24,597 nt of DNA. Origin: a virus. The notes under the pieces were generated by a model that made no database searches, was not told the DNA's origin, and saw nothing but the letters and a program-made list of their open reading frames with translations. Below are positions 7,360-13,923 of the stretch, piece after piece. A program made the translations under genes and the position numbers. The DNA lies in IMG/VR virus record IMGVR_UViG_3300032288_000435, positions 1-24,597 of that record. The stretch is one strand, 5' to 3'. How positions within the stretch are numbered: position 1 is the stretch's first letter; each line of letters starts with the position of its first letter.

Positions 7360-8655
7360 ATGAGTTTAACAAAAGCCACTTACAACATGATCGACGGCGC
7401 GCCCGTCAACGTTTTGGATTACGGCGCTGATTTAACGGGAGCGTCAAATAGCGCCGCAGCTTTTGCTGCCGCGTTTGCTGTTTCAACAACGGTGTATGTT
7501 CCTGCTGGAACGTACTTAGTTAATTCGGCGATTCAGATTCCGTCTTCTGGTACGCTTTTTGGCGAAAGCAAAACAAACACAATCATAAAAGCTGGTACAG
7601 CCGCGCAAAATGTCCTTGCTTTACCGCAGAGCAACTACAACGTCAGAATTAGACGACTGAGCATAAATTGCAATTCTTTGGCTTCTCAAGGCATTGTTTC
7701 TTCGTCCACTACAAACGGCGAAGCGGCGCACCTGTTGATTGAAGATGTTGCCGTATACGACAGCATTGGTAAAAACATCAATCTGAAATACATGACGTAT
7801 GCGGTTTTGCGCGATGTATATTCAAGCAACATTGCTGCAAATGGCTTGGCGTATGGTTTGTATATGGAGAATTGCAACAACTGTGAAATTCACGGAGGTT
7901 TGTACTACAACAACAAACTTGGTTCGGCGTATTTGCTAAATAGCGCGACAAACTTATTTCTTGGCGCGCGTTTTTACAATGACTCAACAGTCACCACACC
8001 AAACTTAATGTCTGTGGAAAATTCATTTGGCAATGACATTGTGAATTGCACTTTTGAGCCGCAAGGAAGTGCCAACGTTACAACAAACATTAGTGTTGTG
8101 GGAACGACTGGCGCGTTTAACTGCACTGACAATAGCTTTATAAACTGTGCGTTTTTGGGTTTAGCAAATACGTCCACTTATGTCATAGCAATTGGAACTG
8201 CTGGCAACGCATATAAAACAAAAATTGAAAATTGCAAGTTTATAAAGCCCACGTCTACGTCGTCTATTTTGCTCACAAACCAAACAAATACTTTGATAAT
8301 GGACTGTGTTGATTTGGTGACTTACGACACGCCAACGTACGCGGATGTCAGCATCACCAACAACAGCGGTAATGCCTATTCCGTACGAACGATTGTCAAT
8401 GGCGCAAACAGTACCTATCCGTTAACAGATAACGTAGGCTCCATAGGTAACGCATCTTTAAAGTGGGCGGGTGTTTATGCTACAACCAGCTATGTTGGTG
8501 CGTCTTCTACCCCAATTACCGCCGGTTCTGGCACACCCGAGGGTGCAGTAACTGCGCCTGTAGGTTCTTTATTTTTAAGAACCAACGGCGGTGCTAACAC
8601 TACGCTGTACGTTAAAGAATCCGGTAGTGGCAACACTGGCTGGATCGCTAAATAA
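7360..8655 (+). CDS. Second beta-helix tailspike without anchor domain
   Basis: The ATG at 7360 is chosen over an in-frame TTG at 7342 because AAAGGA at 7348-7353 sits 6 bp upstream of it. The 431-aa product begins MSLTKATYNMIDGAPVNVLD and passes straight into YGADLTGASNSAAAFAAA, the pectate-lyase-3 type entry to a right-handed beta-helix. Rungs such as NNCEIHGG, ENSFGNDIVNC and IENCKF continue to about residue 330. The C-terminal part has a DNVGSIGNASLKWAGVYA motif and ends SGNTGWIAK, both seen at fibre tips. It lacks the roughly 100-residue anchor of the first spike, so it may attach through another adhesin. Depolymerase activity is possible but not shown. Confidence 0.83.
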   Translation: MSLTKATYNMIDGAPVNVLDYGADLTGASNSAAAFAAAFAVSTTVYVPAGTYLVNSAIQIPSSGTLFGESKTNTIIKAGTAAQNVLALPQSNYNVRIRRLSINCNSLASQGIVSSSTTNGEAAHLLIEDVAVYDSIGKNINLKYMTYAVLRDVYSSNIAANGLAYGLYMENCNNCEIHGGLYYNNKLGSAYLLNSATNLFLGARFYNDSTVTTPNLMSVENSFGNDIVNCTFEPQGSANVTTNISVVGTTGAFNCTDNSFINCAFLGLANTSTYVIAIGTAGNAYKTKIENCKFIKPTSTSSILLTNQTNTLIMDCVDLVTYDTPTYADVSITNNSGNAYSVRTIVNGANSTYPLTDNVGSIGNASLKWAGVYATTSYVGASSTPITAGSGTPEGAVTAPVGSLFLRTNGGANTTLYVKESGSGNTGWIAK

Positions 8656-8661
8656 ATCATC

Positions 8662-8689
8662 TTGACACCGGCGCAAGTCGGTGTAAGAT
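8662..8689 (+). promoter_or_regulatory. Sigma70-like promoter ahead of scaffold/coat genes, with hairpin in the spacer
   Basis: A perfect TTGACA -35 box (8662-8667) is followed after 16 bp by TAAGAT (8684-8689), which matches TATAAT at 4 of 6 positions. Overlapping them, bases 8665-8684 form an 8-bp inverted repeat (ACACCGGC / GTCGGTGT, one G-T pair) closing a GCAA loop. The element lies between the second spike and the scaffold gene. It would give a separate start for the abundant scaffold and coat proteins. It is inferred from sequence only. Confidence 0.6.
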
Positions 8690-8736
8690 AAAAAACTGTA
8701 CTGGCCCAGTTGACCAGGGTTTCTACGGAAACAAAA

Positions 8737-9540
8737 ATGACTGAAGAAGTCCAACAAGCCCTAGCGGAAGTAGACTCCGCGCCAGCACAGGACGTGACGG
8801 CCACGCCTGAGGTTGCAGAAAACGCGCCGGAAGTAGCTGAGAACCAAGGCGACAGTAAGCCCGTAGAGAAAGTCTACACCCAGGCTGAAATCGACGCGAT
8901 GATCGGCAAACGCCTCGCAAGAGAGCAGCGAAAGTGGGAACGAGAGCAAGCAGCCAAGCAGGCTGAGATGCAAACGCTGAACGCAGCACCGGCGCAAGCC
9001 CCTGCCGCAGACCAGTTTGAAAGCCCTGAAGCCTACGCGCAAGCGCTGGCCCTTCAGAAAGCCGAAGAACTGATCGCTCAACGTGAAGCAGCTAAGCAGC
9101 AGGCCGCTATTCTTGAGAGCTATCACGACCGCGAAGAAAAGGCCCGGGACAAATACGACGACTTTGACCAAGTCGCCTATAACCCCAACCTTCCAATCAC
9201 GAACGTAATGGCTCAGTCGATCCAAGCCTCAGACGTAGGCCCCGAGGTAGCGTATTACCTAGGTGCAAACCCTAAGGAAGCGGAACGAATTTCTCGCATG
9301 AGCCCGATTTTGCAGGCAAAAGAGATTGGGAAGATTGAGGCCAAAGTGGCCGCAGCCCCACCAGTCCAACGTACAACCAGCGCGCCTTCACCAATTTCTC
9401 CGGTGTCTGCACGCTCTAGCGGAAGCCCCGCGTATGACACGACTGATCCTCGTTCAACGAAGACCATGACTGACTCGCAGTGGATTGAAGCCGAGCGCGC
9501 ACGCCAGATCAAGAAGTTGCAGGCGCAGATGAACCGTTAA
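8737..9540 (+). CDS. Capsid scaffolding protein
   Basis: The ATG at 8737 gives a 267-aa, charged, helical protein beginning MTEEVQQALAEVDSAPAQDV; an upstream in-frame TTG at 8710 has no good ribosome site. The first 50 residues are acidic and Pro/Ala-rich. Residues about 48-130 are Gln/Glu/Ala/Lys-rich and helix-forming (GKRLAREQRKWEREQAAKQ). A Ser/Pro linker near 215-235 leads to a basic C-terminal helix (QWIEAERARQIKKLQAQMNR), resembling the coat-binding end of P22-type scaffolds. Scaffolds direct procapsid assembly and leave before or during packaging. The location directly upstream of the coat gene supports the call. No protease motif was seen. Confidence 0.85.
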   Translation: MTEEVQQALAEVDSAPAQDVTATPEVAENAPEVAENQGDSKPVEKVYTQAEIDAMIGKRLAREQRKWEREQAAKQAEMQTLNAAPAQAPAADQFESPEAYAQALALQKAEELIAQREAAKQQAAILESYHDREEKARDKYDDFDQVAYNPNLPITNVMAQSIQASDVGPEVAYYLGANPKEAERISRMSPILQAKEIGKIEAKVAAAPPVQRTTSAPSPISPVSARSSGSPAYDTTDPRSTKTMTDSQWIEAERARQIKKLQAQMNR

Positions 9541-9544
9541 CTTT

Positions 9545-9551
9545 GAAAGGA
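9545..9551 (+). promoter_or_regulatory. Ribosome binding site setting the GTG start of the coat gene
   Basis: GAAAGGA lies 7 bp before the GTG at 9559. No ATG is present in this frame near the N-terminus of the conserved coat sequence before residue 10, so this site fixes the unusual start codon. Confidence 0.7.
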
Positions 9552-9558
9552 CCTCATT

Positions 9559-10758
9559 GTGTCTAATAGCATCTTAACCATTGACATGATTACCCGGAAG
9601 GCTCTCGAAATCCTCGAGAACAACCTGGTACTCACCCGTAACGTGAACCGTCAGTACGACGACAGCTTCGCTGTTGAAGGTGCCAAGATTGGTTCGACCC
9701 TGCGTATCCGCCTGCCGGACCGCGCTCTGGTGACCGACGGTGCCGCCCTGCAAGTTCAGGACGACAACGAACAGTTCACCACCCTGACCGTCGCTTCGCA
9801 AAAGCACATCGGCGTAAACTTCACCTCTGCTGAATTGACCATGCAATTGGACGATTTTGCTGAGCGTGTGTTGAAGCCTCGTATCAGCCAGCTGGCCTCC
9901 AGCATCGATGCTGACGTTGCTAACGCCTACAAAACCATCGGTAACTCCGTTGGCACGCCTGGCACCACGCCCAGCACTTCTTTGGTTCTGTTGCAAGCTC
10001 AGCAGAAACTGAACGAAAACGCTGCCGTGATGTCTCCCCGTTACGCCACTGTGAACCCCGCTGCTAACGCCGGCTTGGTTGAAGGCATGAAAGGCCTGTT
10101 CAACCCGACCGACACCATCAGCAAGCAGTTCAAGAACGGCATGATGGGCATGGGCGTGTTGGGTTTCGACGAAGTCAATATGTCTCAGTCGATCAAGCAG
10201 CACACCACTGGCACCCGCGCTGCCACCGGCGCTACCGTTGGTGCAACCGTGACCTCTGAAGGCGCTTCTACGCTGACGCTGACGGTTGGCTCTGGTGAAA
10301 CCATCGCCGTTGGTGACGTGTTCACCATTGCCGACTGCTACGCTGTGAACCCGCAGACCCGTGAATCCACTGGTTCGCTGTTCCAGTTCGTGGCTTTGGC
10401 ATCTTCGACCGTTACCACGACCGCTACCGTGACCGTTGCCCCGATCTACTCGGCCAGCAACGCTCTGGCTACCGTGAACGCTCTGCCCGTTAGCGGCAAG
10501 GCTGTCGTGTTCGTCGGCGCTGCTTCTAGCCAGTACGCTCAGAACTTGGTGTATCACAAGGATGCGATCACGTTCGCTACCGCTGACCTGTTGCTGCCCC
10601 AGGGCGTTGACATGGCAGCCCGTGCCGTTCACAACGGCATCAGCTTGCGTGTGGTCCGCCAGTACGATATCAACAACGACCGCATGCCCTGCCGTATCGA
10701 CGTTCTGTATGGCTACAGCACAATCCGTCCGCAGATGGGTTGCCGCATTTGGGGCTAA
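9559..10758 (+). CDS. Major capsid (coat) protein, P22-type
   Basis: This 399-aa protein is of the P22 coat family (430 aa in P22). It begins at GTG, reading MSNSILTIDMITRKALEILE, followed by NNLVLTRNVNRQYDDSFA and IGSTLRIRLPDR, the P22-type coat N-terminal pattern. A central part (about 215-310) rich in Thr/Val/Gly probably forms the inserted beta domain. The end contains HNGISLRVVRQYDINNDRMP and a DVLYGYSTIRPQMGCRIWG-type close, also typical. It forms the HK97-fold icosahedral shell. It follows the scaffold by 18 bp and is followed by a C(UUCG)G hairpin. Codons are strongly biased to C- and G-ending forms, consistent with high expression. Confidence 0.93.
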   Translation: MSNSILTIDMITRKALEILENNLVLTRNVNRQYDDSFAVEGAKIGSTLRIRLPDRALVTDGAALQVQDDNEQFTTLTVASQKHIGVNFTSAELTMQLDDFAERVLKPRISQLASSIDADVANAYKTIGNSVGTPGTTPSTSLVLLQAQQKLNENAAVMSPRYATVNPAANAGLVEGMKGLFNPTDTISKQFKNGMMGMGVLGFDEVNMSQSIKQHTTGTRAATGATVGATVTSEGASTLTLTVGSGETIAVGDVFTIADCYAVNPQTRESTGSLFQFVALASSTVTTTATVTVAPIYSASNALATVNALPVSGKAVVFVGAASSQYAQNLVYHKDAITFATADLLLPQGVDMAARAVHNGISLRVVRQYDINNDRMPCRIDVLYGYSTIRPQMGCRIWG

Positions 10759-10765
10759 TCTTGAC

Positions 10766-10779
10766 GCCCCTTCGGGGGC
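10766..10779 (+). terminator. GC-rich C(UUCG)G hairpin after the coat gene
   Basis: GCCCC (10766-10770), loop TTCG (10771-10774) and GGGGC (10775-10779) form a 5-bp stem with an extra-stable tetraloop eight bases after the coat stop. The following bases are only moderately T-rich (TTCAATTCGTT). It may terminate weakly or protect the coat mRNA 3' end. Confidence 0.6.
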
Positions 10780-10812
10780 TTCAATTCGTTACATCTTTGA
10801 AAGGAAATTATC

Positions 10813-11241
10813 ATGGCTCTCCCTAATGGCGCAGGTGGTTACCAAGTCGGTGACGGCAACCTTGGCGAAATCAGTTTTTCCAATACCAGCACTCCCGTTG
10901 CGCTGACCGGCGCGTCTGTCACCATCACTGCGGCTAATCTGGCCGCTGGTGTTTGCACGATGGACTCGGGCGGCACGGACGCAGGAACCTACGTGTTCCC
11001 TACTGGCGCGTTGCTTGACGCAGCGTTCCCCAGCCTTAAGGTTGGTTCGACGTTTGATTGCTCGTTCATCAACATTGGTGACAACGCAGCAAACGACGTA
11101 ACTTTCACTGCTGGCACGGGCAACACCTTGGTTGGTAACGACGTGATTCAGGACGCGCTGACCAAAACCAGCAATACTTCTGGCACGTTCCGTTTCCGCA
11201 AGACCGGCGACGCAGCGTACACGATTTATCGCGTGTCCTAA
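10813..11241 (+). CDS. Candidate capsid decoration or other virion protein
   Basis: This 142-aa protein begins MALPNGAGGYQVGDGNLGEI and is rich in Thr, Gly, Ala and Val, with many short beta-like strands (PVALTGASVTITAANLAAG, TFDCSFINIGDNAANDVTF, GTFRFRKTGDAAYTIYRVS). GAAAGGA about 7 bp upstream repeats the coat gene's ribosome site. It sits alone between two hairpins, directly after the coat gene, where many phages encode capsid decoration proteins. I do not recognise a named family. The C-terminal FRFRKTGDAAYTIYRV segment resembles beta domains seen in virion-surface proteins. The role as decoration protein is inferred from place and composition. Confidence 0.7.
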   Translation: MALPNGAGGYQVGDGNLGEISFSNTSTPVALTGASVTITAANLAAGVCTMDSGGTDAGTYVFPTGALLDAAFPSLKVGSTFDCSFINIGDNAANDVTFTAGTGNTLVGNDVIQDALTKTSNTSGTFRFRKTGDAAYTIYRVS

Positions 11242-11250
11242 AAACCAAGA

Positions 11251-11272
11251 GGGGGCTTTGGCCCCCGCTTTT
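11251..11272 (+). terminator. Rho-independent terminator
   Basis: GGGGGC (11251-11256), loop TTTG and GCCCCC (11261-11266) make a 6-bp GC stem, followed by GCTTTT (11267-11272). It lies ten bases after the stop of the 142-aa gene. Confidence 0.75.
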
Positions 11273-11283
11273 AAGGAACTATC

Positions 11284-11520
11284 ATGGCAAACAATCAACC
11301 AATCGGCGTCGCGTACTCCGATCCTTTGCTGACCAGCGAAACTCTTACGCTTGTTCCTGTCGCTTCGTTGCCCACAGCATCGACGGCTATCGCAGGAATG
11401 CGTATGGCGGTCAATAACTCCAACGCTGCCTATTCTGGCAATGCTGGGGCTACTGTCGCCGGCGGTGGCTCCAACATCGTGCCCGTTTTCTGCAACGGCA
11501 CGAACTGGGTTATCGGCTAA
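11284..11520 (+). CDS. Small virion-type protein resembling a fibre tip domain
   Basis: This 78-aa protein starts MANNQPIGVAYSDPLLTSET and has AGGAAC upstream as ribosome site. Residues about 30-78 (ASLPTASTAIAGMRMAVNNS, then ATVAGGGSNIVPVFCNGTNW and VIG) look like the short domain that often closes phage fibres, where a GTNW motif is near the end; the 588-aa protein at 13916 ends with a related SDGTNW pattern. Here it stands alone, bounded by terminators, after the coat and decoration candidates. It may be a small head fibre or decoration protein. The function is inferred; no named family is certain. Confidence 0.65.
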   Translation: MANNQPIGVAYSDPLLTSETLTLVPVASLPTASTAIAGMRMAVNNSNAAYSGNAGATVAGGGSNIVPVFCNGTNWVIG

Positions 11521-11524
11521 ATCC

Positions 11525-11545
11525 AAGGCCCCTTCGGGGGCCTTT
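11525..11545 (+). terminator. C(UUCG)G terminator hairpin
   Basis: AAGGCCCC (about 11525-11532), loop TTCG (11533-11536) and GGGGCCTT (11537-11544) form an eight-pair stem followed by TCT. It starts five bases after the stop of the 78-aa gene and ends seven bases before the next ATG. Confidence 0.75.
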
Positions 11546-11551
11546 CTAACT

Positions 11552-11767
11552 ATGCCTATCATCTACATGACCCACCCCACCCACGGCGCCAAAGTGGCGA
11601 CGATGGACGCTGAAGCCGAATATGATGAACAAAACGGCTGGACACGATACAATCCCGACACGCCTTCGGTCGATGTCGAAGAAGCGGCTCCGGTGAACGC
11701 ACTGGAAGTTAAGCGTAGGGGGCGACGCCCAGCTGTTGCACCCATGGAAGAAGCTACGACCGAATAA
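11552..11767 (+). CDS. Small conserved phage protein, function unknown
   Basis: The ATG at 11552 gives 71 aa: MPIIYMTHPTHGAKVATMDA, then EAEYDEQNGWTRYNP, and a C-terminal part with KRRGRRP. The MxHPxHGxKVA...EAE..E.NGW.RY pattern is familiar from small proteins lying between coat and neck genes of tailed phages, with no known role. The frame runs far upstream, but an earlier start would overlap the 78-aa gene and its terminator. No strong ribosome site is seen. An internal ATG at 11567 is possible. Nine bases separate it from the gp4-like gene. Confidence 0.65.
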   Translation: MPIIYMTHPTHGAKVATMDAEAEYDEQNGWTRYNPDTPSVDVEEAAPVNALEVKRRGRRPAVAPMEEATTE

Positions 11768-11776
11768 GGAGCGCAC

Positions 11777-12493
11777 ATGGCGACCTACACCGCTGGCGAA
11801 CAAATTAACCGGGCCTTGCGGTTGCTAGGCGTCTTGGCTGAGGGTGAAACGCCTTCGGCAGCCACGTCGCAAGACGCCTTGATGGCGATGAACCAGATGA
11901 TCGACAGCTGGAACACCGAGCGACTGTCGGTGTTCAGCACGCAAGACCAAGTATTTTTATGGCCTGTGGGCGAAATTTCCCGCACCCTTGGCCCTACTGG
12001 CGACTTTGTGGGCAACCGCCCCGTCTACTTTGACGACGCCACCTACTACCGCGACCCGAGCACCAACGTGTCGTTCGGTATCAAATTCATCAATCAGCAG
12101 CAGTACGACGGCATTGCGGTCAAGACCGTGACGTCTACCTACCCGCAGGTGATCTTTGTGAACATGACGTTTCCCGACGTCACCATGTTCATTTACCCGC
12201 GCCCGACCCGGCTTCTGGAGTGGCACTTCATCAGCGTCCAAGAGCTAGACAAGCCCGCCGACTTGTCGACGGTGCTGTACTACCCGCCCGGCTACCTGCG
12301 CGCATTCACCTACAACCTGGCCATGGAGATCGCGCCTGAGTTTGGCATCGAGCCTAGCCCCCAGGTGCAGCGCATCGCCATGACGTCCAAGCGCGACCTC
12401 AAGCGCGTGAACAATCCTGACGACATCATGTCGCTGCCCTACGCCATCGTGGCCACACGCCAGCGCTTCAACATCTACGCCGGTAACTACTGA
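11777..12493 (+). CDS. Head-tail adaptor, P22 gp4-like
   Basis: This 238-aa protein begins MATYTAGEQINRALRLLGVL and AEGETPSAATSQDALMAMNQ, followed by MIDSWNTERL. This is the characteristic N-terminal helical pattern of the P22 gp4 (tail accessory) family. Later segments LLEWHFISVQELDKPADLST and YYPPGYLRAFTYNLAMEIAP also fit, as does the C-terminal RDLKRVNN region. In P22, gp4 binds beneath the portal and starts tail assembly, helping hold packaged DNA; P22 gp4 is about 166 aa, so this version is longer. The ribosome site AAGGAG precedes the ATG, and the stop overlaps the next ATG (TGATG). Its gp10-like neighbour supports the call. Confidence 0.85.
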   Translation: MATYTAGEQINRALRLLGVLAEGETPSAATSQDALMAMNQMIDSWNTERLSVFSTQDQVFLWPVGEISRTLGPTGDFVGNRPVYFDDATYYRDPSTNVSFGIKFINQQQYDGIAVKTVTSTYPQVIFVNMTFPDVTMFIYPRPTRLLEWHFISVQELDKPADLSTVLYYPPGYLRAFTYNLAMEIAPEFGIEPSPQVQRIAMTSKRDLKRVNNPDDIMSLPYAIVATRQRFNIYAGNY

Positions 12494-13923
12494 TGAAGAC
12501 GCCGATCCTGGGTTCGACCTACGTTGCCCGCAGCGTCAACGCGGCGGACGCTCGGATGGTCAACATCTTCCCCGAGGTCGTTCCCGAGGGCGGCCAAGAG
12601 CCTGCGTTTTTGCAGCGCGCCCCAGGCCTCAGTCTGTTGGCTACGCTCGGCGACGGCCCTGTGCGCGGTTTGTGGACGTTTGGCAGCTACGGCTACGCCG
12701 TGAGCGGCACCACGTTGTACAAGATCAATTCCAGTTGGGTGGCCACGGCCAAGGGCACGGTGACGGGCACGGGCCCGGTCAGCATGTCCGACAACGGCAC
12801 GCAGCTCTTTATCGCGGCCAACGGGCCCAGCTACATCTACAACGCAACCACAGACGTGTTTGCACAGATCACCGACCCGGACTTCCCCGGCGCTGTCACA
12901 GTGGGGTACTTGGATGGATACTTCGTCTTTAATGAGCCGAATAGCCAGAAAATCTGGGTTACTCAACTCCTTGATGGCCTGTCTGTTGATCCGCTCGACT
13001 TCGCCTCGGCCGAGGGCTCGCCTGACGGATTGGTTTCGCTGATCGTTGACCACCGCGAAGCGTGGCTCTTTGGCACGAACTCGGTTGAGGTCTGGTACGA
13101 CGCGGGCTTGGCCGACTTTCCGCTCCAACGCATCCAAGGCGCGTTTAACGAAATCGGCTGTATCGCCCCCTACTCGGTGGCCAAGCTGGATAACGGCATT
13201 TTCTGGCTGGGCGCCGACGCCCGGGGTCGAGGTATCGTCTACCGCGCCAACGGCTACACAGGTGTTAGGGTTTCTACTCATGCGGTTGAGTGGCACATTC
13301 AAGACTACGCCAACATGGCGGACGCCGTGGCCTACACCTATCAGCAGGACGGCCACAGCTTTTACGTGCTGAATTTCCCCAGCGCCAACACGACGTGGGT
13401 CTACGACGTCGCTACCAACGCTTGGCATGAGCGCGCCGGATTCGTTGCGGGCGAATTTACCCGTCACCGCAGCAACTGCCAGATGTCGTTCAACAACGAA
13501 ATCGTTGTGGGCGACTTTGAAAACGGCAACATCTACGCGTTTGATCTGGACGTCTACGCCGACAACGGCAGCATCCAAAAGTGGTTGCGCTCATGGCGTG
13601 CGCTGCCCACTGGCCAGAACAACCTGAAGCGCACATCGCAACACACCTTGCAGCTCAACTGCGAGACGGGCGTTGGCATCAACTTGGGCCAAGGCAGCGA
13701 CCCGCAGGTCATGCTGCGTTGGTCGGACGACGGCGGCCACACATGGTCCAGCGAACATTGGTCCAACATGGGCAAGATCGGCGAATACTACCGCCGCGTG
13801 TTCTGGCGTAAGCTGGGCATGACCATGAAGTTGCGCGACCGCGTCTACGAAGTGTCGGGTACCGATCCAGTCAAGATCGCCATCATGGGCGCCGAGCTGA
13901 TTGTGAGCGGCACCAATGCCTGA
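12493..13923 (+). CDS. Packaged-DNA stabilisation protein, P22 gp10-like
   Basis: The 476-aa length equals the P22 gp10 class (472 aa). The N-terminus (TYVARSVNAADARMVNIFPE and FLQRAPGLSLLATLG) is typical of this family. Repeated beta segments follow, including DGLVSLIVDHREAWLFGTNS and VEVWYDAGLADFPLQRIQGA, and a WLGADARGRGIVYRANGYTG stretch typical of the gp10-type beta-propeller-like fold. The C-terminus has RWSDDGGHTWS and YYRRVFWRKLG. The protein forms the hexameric hub below gp4 to which spikes attach in P22. It begins within the gp4-like stop and overlaps the next gene by 8 bp. Confidence 0.88.
   Translation: MKTPILGSTYVARSVNAADARMVNIFPEVVPEGGQEPAFLQRAPGLSLLATLGDGPVRGLWTFGSYGYAVSGTTLYKINSSWVATAKGTVTGTGPVSMSDNGTQLFIAANGPSYIYNATTDVFAQITDPDFPGAVTVGYLDGYFVFNEPNSQKIWVTQLLDGLSVDPLDFASAEGSPDGLVSLIVDHREAWLFGTNSVEVWYDAGLADFPLQRIQGAFNEIGCIAPYSVAKLDNGIFWLGADARGRGIVYRANGYTGVRVSTHAVEWHIQDYANMADAVAYTYQQDGHSFYVLNFPSANTTWVYDVATNAWHERAGFVAGEFTRHRSNCQMSFNNEIVVGDFENGNIYAFDLDVYADNGSIQKWLRSWRALPTGQNNLKRTSQHTLQLNCETGVGINLGQGSDPQVMLRWSDDGGHTWSSEHWSNMGKIGEYYRRVFWRKLGMTMKLRDRVYEVSGTDPVKIAIMGAELIVSGTNA

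Noticed and set aside
3657-8655. Diversity-generating retroelement or phase-variable target in the adhesin genes
   Set aside because: No reverse transcriptase, no template/variable repeat pair and no recombinase or inverted sites were seen in the window.
9574-10632. 352-aa minus-strand open frame opposite the coat gene
   Set aside because: It mirrors the strongly biased coat codons, is Gly/His/Gln/Ser-rich without domains, and stands alone on that strand.
10761-10789. TTGACG as a -35 box for the 142-aa gene
   Set aside because: No acceptable -10 at 16-18 bp (ATTCGT at 17 bp); the hairpin is better read as a terminator or stability element.
12487-13578. 363-aa minus-strand open frame opposite the gp10-like gene
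   Set aside because: Same antisense shadow pattern; the plus-strand gene is a clear family member.
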